A DNA stretch of 64,000 nt from Nocardiopsis dassonvillei_B (GTDB lineage: Bacteria; Actinomycetota; Actinomycetes; Streptosporangiales; Streptosporangiaceae): the NCBI RefSeq assembly GCF_964273065.1, contig NZ_OZ186815.1:2914001-2978000 (forward strand). The letters run 5' to 3'. How positions within the stretch are numbered: position 1 is the stretch's first letter; every line of letters starts with the position of its first letter. Below the pieces are notes generated by a model, which was given only the letters and a program-made list of their open reading frames with translations, was not told where the DNA came from and searched no databases. Shown here one piece after another: positions 1 through 6,126 of the stretch. Both the position numbers and the translations under genes were made by a program.

Positions 1-817
1 CTACCCCGAGTCCATCAAGCTCGCGGGCGGCGTCCCGGTCTACGTGGTCACCGACGAGACCACCGGCTACCTGGCGAGCGTGGAGCAGCTGGAGGCGGCG
101 CGCACCGAGCGCACCAAGGTCCTGGTGTTCGTCTCCCCGTCCAACCCGACCGGCGCCGTCTACCCGCGCGAGCAGGTGCGCGCCATCGGGCAGTGGGCGA
201 ACGGGCACGGCCTGTGGGTGCTCACCGACGAGATCTACGAGCACCTGGTCTACGGGGACGCCGAGTTCTCCTCGCTGCCGGTGGAGGTCCCCGAGATCGC
301 CGACCGCACCGTCATCGTCAACGGCGTCGCCAAGACCTACGCGATGACCGGCTGGCGCGTGGGGTGGGTCATCGGCCCCAAGGACGTCGTCAAGGCCGCG
401 TCCAACCTCCAGTCGCACGCCACCTCCAACGTCGCCAACGTGTCCCAGGCCGCCGCGATCGCCGCGGTGTCGGGCGACCTGGCCGCCGTGGAGGAGATGA
501 AGAAGGCGTTCGACCGCCGCCGCAGGACCATCGTGCGGATGCTCAACGAGATCGACGGCGTGTTCTGCCCGGAGCCGCAGGGCGCCTTCTACGCCTACCC
601 GTCGGTCAAGGGCGTGCTGGGCAAGGAGATCCGCGGCCGCCGCCCGCAGACCTCCGCCGAGCTGGCCGAGCTGATCCTGGAGGAGGCCGAGGTCGCGGTG
701 GTGCCGGGCGAGGCCTTCGGCACCCCGGGCTACCTGCGCCTGTCCTACGCGCTGGGCGACGAGGACCTGGCCGAGGGCGTCAGCCGCATCCAGAAGCTGC
801 TGGCCGAGGCCAGGTAG
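1..817 (+). CDS. aspC: Class I aminotransferase, 5' partial
   Basis: C-terminal 271 residues of a PLP-dependent aspartate/tyrosine-type aminotransferase. The reading frame is open from base 2, so the start lies before the window. Visible family motifs are SNPTGAVY, DEIYEHLVY and the PLP-lysine segment AKTYAMTGWR (lysine codon at 332-334). Near the end, YLRLSYA supplies the arginine that binds the substrate carboxylate. The protein should transfer amino groups between aspartate or a related amino acid and 2-oxoglutarate in the cytosol. In actinomycetes an aspC-like gene commonly lies near add and murB, as here. The exact substrate cannot be read from sequence. Confidence 0.93.
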   Translation, partial: YPESIKLAGGVPVYVVTDETTGYLASVEQLEAARTERTKVLVFVSPSNPTGAVYPREQVRAIGQWANGHGLWVLTDEIYEHLVYGDAEFSSLPVEVPEIADRTVIVNGVAKTYAMTGWRVGWVIGPKDVVKAASNLQSHATSNVANVSQAAAIAAVSGDLAAVEEMKKAFDRRRRTIVRMLNEIDGVFCPEPQGAFYAYPSVKGVLGKEIRGRRPQTSAELAELILEEAEVAVVPGEAFGTPGYLRLSYALGDEDLAEGVSRIQKLLAEAR

Positions 818-1049
818 CCGACCGGAGCACGGGGCCGCTCGGATCGTTCCGGGCGGCCTCCGGCGTTCCGGCCCGGCGCCGCCGGCGAAATGCGGTGATC
901 GGACACCACCGGGGGCACCGGTGCGGCACTCTTGGGTCGTGACCTCTCCCTCGCCTCCGGCGGGGGCGGGGCTTTCCCCTACCCTCCATCGGAAGGACCG
1001 GCCCGGCCCGGGAGCGGCACCGAACGCCTCCGCCGGGCACAGGGGTGGA

Positions 1050-2120
1050 ATGACGAAAGATCGGGAGTATCCGGTGGAGACACCCATCACCGGCCGCCGC
1101 CTGGACCGGCTGCCCAAGGCTCACCTGCACCTCCACTTCACCGGGTCGATGAGGCACTCCACGCTGGTGGAGCTGGCCGAGGAGCGGGGCGTGCACCTGC
1201 CCCAGGCCCTGGTGACCGAGTGGCCGCCCAGGCTGCGCGCCACCGACGAGCGCGGCTGGTTCCGGTTCCAGCGCCTCTACGACGTCGCACGGTCGGTGCT
1301 GCGCAGACCCGAGGACATGTACCGGCTGCTGCGCGAGGCGGCCGAGGACGAGCGCGCCGCCGGCTCGGGCTGGCTGGAGATCCAGGTGGACCCCAGCGGG
1401 TACGCGGCCCTCTTCGACGGGCTGACCGCGACCCTGGAGCTGGTCCTGGACGCCGCCCGGGCCGCCGAGCGCGCCACCGGGGTGGGCGTGGGGATCATGG
1501 TGGCGGCCAACCGCACCCGGCACCCGCTGGACGCCCGGGCGCTGGCCCGGCTGGCCCGCCAGTACGCCGGCCGGGGCGTGGTGTCCTTCGGGCTCAACAA
1601 CGACGAGCGGCGCGGCCGGGCCCGCGAGTTCGAGGCGGCGTTCCGGATCGCCCGCCGGGCCGGGCTGCTGTCGACCCCGCACGGCGGGGAGCTCCAGGGC
1701 CCGCTGAGCATCCGGGAGTGCCTGGACGAGCTGGAGGCCGACCGGGTGGGGCACGGGGTGCGGGCGATCGAGGACCCGTACCTGGTGGAGCGGATCGCCA
1801 CCCAGGGGGTGACGCTGGAGATCTGCCCGACCTCCAACGTGGGCCTGGGGGTGTTCAACGAGCTGGCGCACGTGCCGCTGCGGCGGCTGTTCGACGCCGG
1901 GGTCCCCATCGCCCTGGGGACCGACGACCCGCTGCTGTTCGGCCCGCGCCTGGTGGAGCAGTACCGGATCGCCCGCGAGGTGTTCGGGTTCACCGACCCC
2001 GAGCTGGCCGAGCTGGCGCGGATGTCGATCCGGGGGGCCGGGGCGCCGGACTCGCTCAAGAAGGAGATGCTGTCCGGGGTCGAGGCCTGGCTGGCCGCGG
2101 ACCCCGAACCGGAGGGCTGA
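1050..2120 (+). CDS. add: Adenosine deaminase family protein
   Basis: A 356-residue metal-dependent hydrolase of the adenosine/AMP deaminase fold, expected to deaminate adenosine (or a related purine) to inosine in the cytosol. Zinc and active-site motifs appear in order: HLHLHFTGS near the N terminus, FGLNNDE, TPHGGE, DRVGHGVRA, EICPTSN and LGTDDPLLF. ATG 1050 is chosen because AGGGG lies just upstream; GTG 1074 is an alternative close to where homology begins. The stop codon lies inside a palindrome shared with the convergent transporter gene. The family is clear, but the exact nucleoside substrate is inferred. Confidence 0.88.
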   Translation: MTKDREYPVETPITGRRLDRLPKAHLHLHFTGSMRHSTLVELAEERGVHLPQALVTEWPPRLRATDERGWFRFQRLYDVARSVLRRPEDMYRLLREAAEDERAAGSGWLEIQVDPSGYAALFDGLTATLELVLDAARAAERATGVGVGIMVAANRTRHPLDARALARLARQYAGRGVVSFGLNNDERRGRAREFEAAFRIARRAGLLSTPHGGELQGPLSIRECLDELEADRVGHGVRAIEDPYLVERIATQGVTLEICPTSNVGLGVFNELAHVPLRRLFDAGVPIALGTDDPLLFGPRLVEQYRIAREVFGFTDPELAELARMSIRGAGAPDSLKKEMLSGVEAWLAADPEPEG

Positions 2121-2133
2121 CCCGGGTCAGCCC
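2114..2133. terminator. Palindrome spanning two convergent stop codons
   Basis: A perfect 20-base inverted repeat with arms GGGCTGACCC and GGGTCAGCCC. It contains the TGA of the deaminase (2118-2120) and the TGA of the minus-strand transporter (2127-2129). With only six bases between the coding regions, it is the obvious candidate for a bidirectional terminator. The arms are directly adjacent, so the real RNA loop would open a few central pairs. There is no T-run on either side. Confidence 0.5.
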
Positions 2134-2720
2134 AGGAGCATCAGGACGCCCTGGCCGACCATGACCGCGCCGGCGACGAAGAACAGGGACGCGGCGCCGA
2201 TCCGGATGGCCTTCTCCGGGAGCTTCTTGCCCAGGACCGCGCCGAGGGCGATGGCGATGGCGTCGGCGGCGACCATGCCCACGGTGGAGCCGATCCACAC
2301 CGGGAGCCAGTCGTACTGCGTGCCGACGGCGATGGTGGTCAGCATGGTCTTGTCGCCGAGTTCGGCGATGAAGAACACCGTGAAGACGGTGACGAACGCG
2401 GACCTGATGCGGCGGGAGGCGGCGCGCTCCTCGTCCTTGGCGCTCATCTCGTCGCCGCGCAGCGTCCAGGCACCGAAGACCAGGAAAGCGATGCCCGCGA
2501 TGAGGGTGATCCAGTCGGTGGGCAGGGATGCGCCCAGCACCTCGGCGATGAACACGCTCGCGACGTGCACGACGGCGGTGGCGGCGGTGATGCCGAGGAT
2601 GACGGTGAGGGCGCGGTAGCGGGTCGCCAGGGACATGGCGACGAGCTGGGTCTTGTCACCCATTTCGGCGATGAAAACGGCCAGGGCGCTGAATCCGAGG
2701 CCCGCGAGAAATACCGTCAT
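2127..2720 (-). CDS. GDT1/TMEM165 (UPF0016) family cation transporter
   Basis: A 197-residue membrane protein with two homologous halves, each carrying the family signature ExGDK (AEMGDKTQL near residue 19 and AELGDKTML near residue 121). About six transmembrane segments can be seen, with a charged central loop (MSAKDEERAASRR). GDT1 proteins move Mn2+ or Ca2+, and several bacterial members export manganese. The start at 2720 is set by a strong GGGGAGAGGA ribosome site. A yybP-ykoY-type manganese riboswitch lies directly upstream and supports a manganese-export role. A much longer upstream reading frame is rejected because it runs through that leader. Confidence 0.9.
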   Translation of the reverse strand: MTVFLAGLGFSALAVFIAEMGDKTQLVAMSLATRYRALTVILGITAATAVVHVASVFIAEVLGASLPTDWITLIAGIAFLVFGAWTLRGDEMSAKDEERAASRRIRSAFVTVFTVFFIAELGDKTMLTTIAVGTQYDWLPVWIGSTVGMVAADAIAIALGAVLGKKLPEKAIRIGAASLFFVAGAVMVGQGVLMLLG

Positions 2721-2767
2721 GTGTCCTCTCCCCTGCGAGGCGGTGGGCGGAAGGGAGCGGATACGCC

Positions 2768-2801
2768 CCTTCGACCCGGTCGTTGATGGCCGGGTCGAAG
2801 G
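2768..2801 (-). promoter_or_regulatory. Expression-platform hairpin of the riboswitch
   Basis: A 12-bp perfect stem (2768-2779 pairing with 2790-2801) with a 10-base loop, between the aptamer and the ribosome site of the GDT1 gene. Its 5' arm on the minus strand (2801-2790) includes the bases that close the aptamer's P1 helix (2801-2794), so the two structures cannot form together. It could be a terminator lacking a U-run, or it could influence access to the ribosome site. Confidence 0.65.
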
Positions 2802-2919
2802 TCTCGTCCGCCCTGGTTTCCGCCGCTTCCTCGGGAGGAGGGCGTGGCCGGGCCCGCGTGACCGGGACCACAGGGGTCCAGTGTGTCGACCACGCGATCG
2901 GGGACTACTCCCCTTCGAC
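2794..2919 (-). promoter_or_regulatory. yybP-ykoY manganese riboswitch aptamer
   Basis: On the minus strand the leader begins GTCGAAGGGGAGTAG (2919-2905), which contains the GGGGAGUAG signature of yybP-ykoY aptamers. It ends with GACGAGACCTTCGAC, which contains the conserved AGACC loop motif. The terminal arms GTCGAAGG and CCTTCGAC pair perfectly to form P1. The roughly 126-nt length fits the family. In known members Mn2+ binding docks the two loops and switches on exporter genes such as the GDT1 or P-type ATPase families, as expected here. The call is made by eye, without a covariance search. Confidence 0.8.
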
Positions 2920-2988
2920 ATGTCCGACTTTAGGGCAGAGTCATGCGGATATGCAATTCATGGATTACGCGAATTCACCCCGGAGGCC

Positions 2989-3032
2989 GGTCGAATAATG
3001 GTGTTCGGCGAGCCTCACTTTTTTATTCGACC
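2989..3032 (-). repeat. 10-bp inverted repeat downstream of murB
   Basis: Arms GGTCGAATAA (2989-2998) and TTATTCGACC (3023-3032) are separated by 24 bases in an unusually AT-rich stretch between murB and the riboswitch. It may be a murB terminator or a regulator-binding site at the promoter of the GDT1 transcript. The remaining murB-to-leader intergenic sequence shows no gene. Confidence 0.4.
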
Positions 3033-3183
3033 CGCTTTCGCCTTTTCTTCGGAAACGCCTCCGGCCGCCCGGGCCCCCGCGGGGCCGGCCGCCGGACCTC
3101 CGGCCGGGGCCCCGGGACGGCTCGTTGGTGTGGGACCTCTGCGGCTCCTCCTGGAACCCGTCCGCCCCGGGATCCGGGCCCCT

Positions 3184-4278
3184 CTAGAGGGAGACCCCGA
3201 CCATCACCGGTTCGTTGACCAGGCGCACCCCGAAGGCCGCCTCCACCCCGGCGCGGACCTCTCGGGCCAGGTCGAGGAGGTCCGCGGTGGTGGCCCCGCC
3301 CGGGTTGGTCAGGGCCAGCGTGTGCTTGCCGGACAGCCGGGCCGGACCGGAACCGTAGCCCCTGCCGAATCCGGCGCGGTCGATGAGCCAGGCCGCGGAC
3401 AGCTTGACGTTGCCGTCGGCGTCGGGGTGGCCGGGCACCGGGACGTCCGGGCCCAGCCGCTCGGCGGCGCGGTCGCGCACGGCCGCGAACTCCTCGGCGG
3501 TGACGACCGGGTTGGTGAAGAAGGACCCGGCGCTGCGGGTGTCGGGGTCGTCGGGGTCCAGGACCATGCCCTTGCCGCGGCGCAGGCCCAGGACGGTCTC
3601 GCGGGCCCGTTCCATCGGGACCCGCTCCCCCGCCTCCACACCCAGGGCGCGGGCGACCTCGGCGTAGGCGACGGGGCGGCTCGGCTTTCCGCGGTGCAGG
3701 GCGAAGACGACCTCGCACACCACGTACCGGTCCTCGCCCTTGAAGACGCTGTCGCGGTAGGTGAACCCGCACTCGGCGGCCGACAGCACCCGGCGTTCGC
3801 CCGTGCGCCGGTCGTACACCAGCACCTCGCGGACGGTCTGGGAGACGTCCTGGCCGTAGGCGCCGACGTTCTGGATGGGGGTGGAGCCGACCCGGCCGGG
3901 GATGCCGGAGAGGAACTCCAGGCCGTTGAGGCCCTCGGCGACGACCCGCTCCACCAGCGGGTCCCACTCCACCCCGGCCTCGGCGCGCAGCAGCACCACG
4001 GGTTCGCCGGTGGCGGGGTCGGCCGCACCGGTCTCCTCCAGGGAGACCCCCTGGGAGGCGACGTGGACCACGGTGCCGGGGAACCCCGTGTCGGCGACCA
4101 CCAGGTTGCTGCCGCCGCCCAGTACCAGGACCGGCTCACCGGCGGCGTCGGCCGCGGCGACGGCCGCGACCAGCTCGTCCGTGGTGTCGGCCCGCAGGTA
4201 GGACCGGGCGGGCCCGCCCAGGCCGAGGGTGGTGTGGTCGGCGAGCCGGACGGCGGTCGGTTCGGTGTGTGCGGACAC
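3184..4278 (-). CDS. murB: UDP-N-acetylenolpyruvoylglucosamine reductase
   Basis: A 364-residue FAD enzyme that reduces UDP-GlcNAc-enolpyruvate to UDP-MurNAc with NADPH in the cytosol, the second committed step of peptidoglycan synthesis. The FAD site shows LGGGSNLVV and GIPGRVGSTPIQNVGAYGQ. The catalytic serine lies in AGSFFTNP, and the C-terminal segment carries NEP, which may hold the catalytic glutamate. The length suits the family. The start is GTG 4278, preceded by AGGAGG nine bases upstream. It lies 27 bp after hadB in the same direction, a linkage usual in actinomycetes. Confidence 0.95.
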   Translation of the reverse strand: MSAHTEPTAVRLADHTTLGLGGPARSYLRADTTDELVAAVAAADAAGEPVLVLGGGSNLVVADTGFPGTVVHVASQGVSLEETGAADPATGEPVVLLRAEAGVEWDPLVERVVAEGLNGLEFLSGIPGRVGSTPIQNVGAYGQDVSQTVREVLVYDRRTGERRVLSAAECGFTYRDSVFKGEDRYVVCEVVFALHRGKPSRPVAYAEVARALGVEAGERVPMERARETVLGLRRGKGMVLDPDDPDTRSAGSFFTNPVVTAEEFAAVRDRAAERLGPDVPVPGHPDADGNVKLSAAWLIDRAGFGRGYGSGPARLSGKHTLALTNPGGATTADLLDLAREVRAGVEAAFGVRLVNEPVMVGVSL

Positions 4279-4305
4279 GGGGGTGTTCCTCCTGCTGCTG
4301 CGGCC

Positions 4306-4731
4306 TCAGGCCAGGCGGACGACGGCGGTGGAGCGGGCCAGGACCTTGGCGCCGCCGGAGCGGGCGTTGATGGCCACGGTGACCGTGCCGTCGTCGTGCT
4401 TCTTCTTGACGGTGCCGCCGACGACGATCTCGGTGCCCTCGTCGTCGTCGGGGACCACGACGGGTGCGGAGAAGCGCACCGAGTAGTCGACGACGGCGCC
4501 GGGGTCCCCGGTCCAGTCGGTGACGAGGCGGGCCGCCTGCGCCATGGTGAACATGCCGTGCGCGATCACGTCGGGCAGGCCGACGGACTTGGCGAAGCGC
4601 TCGTTCCAGTGGATGGGGTTGAAGTCGCCCGACGCCCCGGCGTAGCGGACCAGGTCCAGGCGGCGGACGGTGAAGGTCCGCTCGGGGATCTCGGTGCCGA
4701 CCTCGACGTCGGCGTGGCGCAGCTTGCTCAC
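4306..4731 (-). CDS. hadB: MaoC family dehydratase, HadB type
   Basis: A 141-residue hot-dog-fold hydratase. The hydratase-2 motif is visible as YAGASGDFNPIHW, with catalytic Asp and His, followed by HGMFTMAQAAR. HadB-type proteins form the catalytic half of the (3R)-hydroxyacyl-ACP dehydratase of type II fatty acid synthesis, paired with HadA. The gene directly follows a hadA-like gene (33-bp gap), which supports a HadAB heterodimer. Start is GTG 4731 with GAGGAA upstream. In organisms without mycolic acids the physiological acyl chain is uncertain. Confidence 0.88.
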   Translation of the reverse strand: MSKLRHADVEVGTEIPERTFTVRRLDLVRYAGASGDFNPIHWNERFAKSVGLPDVIAHGMFTMAQAARLVTDWTGDPGAVVDYSVRFSAPVVVPDDDEGTEIVVGGTVKKKHDDGTVTVAINARSGGAKVLARSTAVVRLA

Positions 4732-4764
4732 TGTCGCGTTCCTCGGGTTGTGGGGGCCGGTGGT

Positions 4765-5208
4765 CTACTCGCCGCGGACGACGAGCATCATGCCCGCCGT
4801 GACGACGTGGTCGCCGGAGGCGTCGGTGGCGACGGTCTCCAGCGTGAGCAGCTCGTTGCCGCCCAGCGCCTTGACGTCGGTGATGCGGGTGACGGTGTCG
4901 AGGACGTCGCCCGCGACCACCGGGCGGCTGTAGTGGAAGCCCTGGTCGCCGTGGACGACGCGGGAGAAGTCGACGCCCAGCTCCGGGTCGGCGATGGCCT
5001 GCGCGGAGCCCGCCATGCCGAGGATGACCGGGAAGGTGGGCGGGGCCACCACGTCGGCGTACCCGGCGGCCTTGGCCGCGGCCGGATCGGTGTGGACGGG
5101 GGCGGGGTCGCCCACGGCCTCCGCGAACTCGCGGATCTTGACGCGGGTGACCTCGTAGGCCTCCGGGGCCCGGTACTCCCGGCCCACGTAGTCGGGGTTG
5201 ATCGCCAC
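4765..5208 (-). CDS. hadA: MaoC-like N-terminal dehydratase subunit, HadA type
   Basis: A 147-residue protein of the UPF0336/FAS1-DH-like hot-dog family, the substrate-binding partner of HadB. Recognisable segments are IREFAEAVGDPAPVH, VAPPTFPV and HGDQGFHYSRPV. Start is GTG 5208 with AGGAGAGG about six bases upstream; an in-frame extension of 20 residues is possible but runs into a hairpin. It is the second gene after rpmG, a conserved actinobacterial order. Confidence 0.88.
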   Translation of the reverse strand: MAINPDYVGREYRAPEAYEVTRVKIREFAEAVGDPAPVHTDPAAAKAAGYADVVAPPTFPVILGMAGSAQAIADPELGVDFSRVVHGDQGFHYSRPVVAGDVLDTVTRITDVKALGGNELLTLETVATDASGDHVVTAGMMLVVRGE

Positions 5209-5246
5209 GCTCTGCCTCTCCTGAAAGGTGCCCTGGGACGCGAACG

Positions 5247-5273
5247 GCCCGGTGAGCGGATAGCTCACCGGGC
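5247..5273 (-). terminator. Hairpin between rpmG and hadA
   Basis: Perfect 11-bp inverted repeat (5247-5257 with 5263-5273) around the 5-base loop GGATA. It lies in the rpmG-hadA gap, just upstream of the hadA ribosome site. It could terminate or attenuate the tRNA/rpmG transcript before hadA. No U-run follows. Confidence 0.5.
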
Positions 5274-5338
5274 TCGAAGTCTATGAGAAGCCGTGCTCCT
5301 CACGCGCGGTTCGATCGACCGCAACGGCTCACGCGGAC

Positions 5339-5503
5339 CTAGCGGGTCTCGCGGTGCTCGTTGTGCTTGCGGCAGTTCGGGCAGAACTTCTTGATCGTGA
5401 GCCGGTCGGGGGTGTTCCGACGGTTCTTGCGCGTGATGTAGTTACGGTGATTGCACTCCTGGCAGGCCAGGGTGATCTTCGGCCTCACGTCTGTGGCAGC
5501 CAC
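5339..5503 (-). CDS. rpmG: 50S ribosomal protein L33
   Basis: A 54-residue bL33 with two CxxC pairs, CQEC (residues 14-17) and CPNC (residues 41-44), so it is the zinc-binding (C+) form. GTG 5503 gives the normal length, starting VAATDVRPKI. A longer in-frame reading through the tRNA-Met gene is rejected. It lies downstream of tRNA-Thr and tRNA-Met, probably in one transcript. Confidence 0.96.
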   Translation of the reverse strand: MAATDVRPKITLACQECNHRNYITRKNRRNTPDRLTIKKFCPNCRKHNEHRETR

Positions 5504-5625
5504 GTCGGAGTGCCTTTCTCGTGGAAGACGGACTTGGTCGTGCAGTGCACCGAGGGTGAACACTGCGAAGCCCCCGCATCGACCCCTGGTGCACGGTGTG
5601 CGGTGTCCAGGGGCCAGCGAGGTGG

Positions 5626-5698
5626 TAGCGGAGGCCGGACTTGAACCGACGACACAGCGATTATGAGCCGCTTGCTCTACCGACTGAGCTACTCCGCC
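5626..5698 (-). tRNA. tRNA-Met (CAT)
   Basis: A 73-nt cloverleaf on the minus strand. The acceptor GGCGGAG pairs with CTCCGCT (ending in a G-T pair), the anticodon loop is CTCATAA (CAT), and the T-arm loop is TTCAAGT. CCA is encoded immediately after A73 (5623-5625). The G1-T72 end and standard D-loop suggest elongator methionine, but the initiator/elongator choice was not tested against models. Confidence 0.93.
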
Positions 5699-5800
5699 CC
5701 GATCGGAGGGGCATGGTCCGTGATGTCGAACCCGCCCCGGTCGGCCGGCGGAGATCCACCGGCCACCCACCTGAGTGGACCGGACCTCATCAAGTGGTGG

Positions 5801-5873
5801 AGCCCCTTTACGGAATCGAACCGTAGACCTTCTCCTTACCATGGAGACGCTCTGCCGACTGAGCTAAAGGGGC
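5801..5873 (-). tRNA. tRNA-Thr (GGT)
   Basis: A 73-nt cloverleaf. The acceptor GCCCCTT pairs with AAGGGGC, the anticodon loop is ATGGTAA (GGT, reads ACC/ACU), and the T loop is TTCGATT. CCA is encoded after T73 (5798-5800). It is the first transcribed element of the tRNA-Thr, tRNA-Met, rpmG unit. Confidence 0.95.
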
Positions 5874-5951
5874 GCGCTGCTCGGTTCCCGCTCCTTCGTT
5901 CCCGGCCTTCCGGCCCGGCCCTCCGGGGCGTTCCCCCTTGCGCTGGTCATG

Positions 5952-5982
5952 ACTATACATGGGTTGGGGGGTGGTCTGCCAA
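5952..5982 (-). promoter_or_regulatory. Putative promoter of the tRNA-Thr/tRNA-Met/rpmG unit
   Basis: On the minus strand a -35-like TTGGCA (5982-5977) and a -10-like TATAGT (5957-5952) are separated by 19 bases, about 80 bp before tRNA-Thr. The spacing is a little long, but this is the best match in the gap. Confidence 0.5.
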
Positions 5983-6035
5983 ATCGGATGCGCCCGCCTC
6001 CGGGCCGTGCCGCGCGGACCCCGCCCGGGGACCGC

Positions 6036-6068
6036 GAAGCCCCTGCTGCACAGGGGTTCCGGGGCTTC
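6036..6068 (-). terminator. Putative terminator after the Rad50-like ATPase gene
   Basis: Outer arms GAAGCCCC (6036-6043) and GGGGCTTC (6061-6068) compete with inner arms CCCCTG/CAGGGG. The element lies between the stop of the minus-strand ATPase gene and the tRNA promoter. There is no U-run. Confidence 0.45.
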
Positions 6069-6126
6069 CGGAGGGCGCGCGCCGACGGTCCGGGAAAGCC
6101 CCCGGTGTGACGCGCGCCGCGCCCGC

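Noticed and set aside
5339..5842. A 167-residue reading of rpmG
   Set aside because: It would run through the tRNA-Met gene; bL33 is 54 residues and starts at GTG 5503.
5801..6126. tRNA-Thr as the integration site of the Wadjet-like block
   Set aside because: Elements normally use the tRNA 3' end; here the 5' end faces the block. The tRNA-Tyr 3' end is the better candidate.
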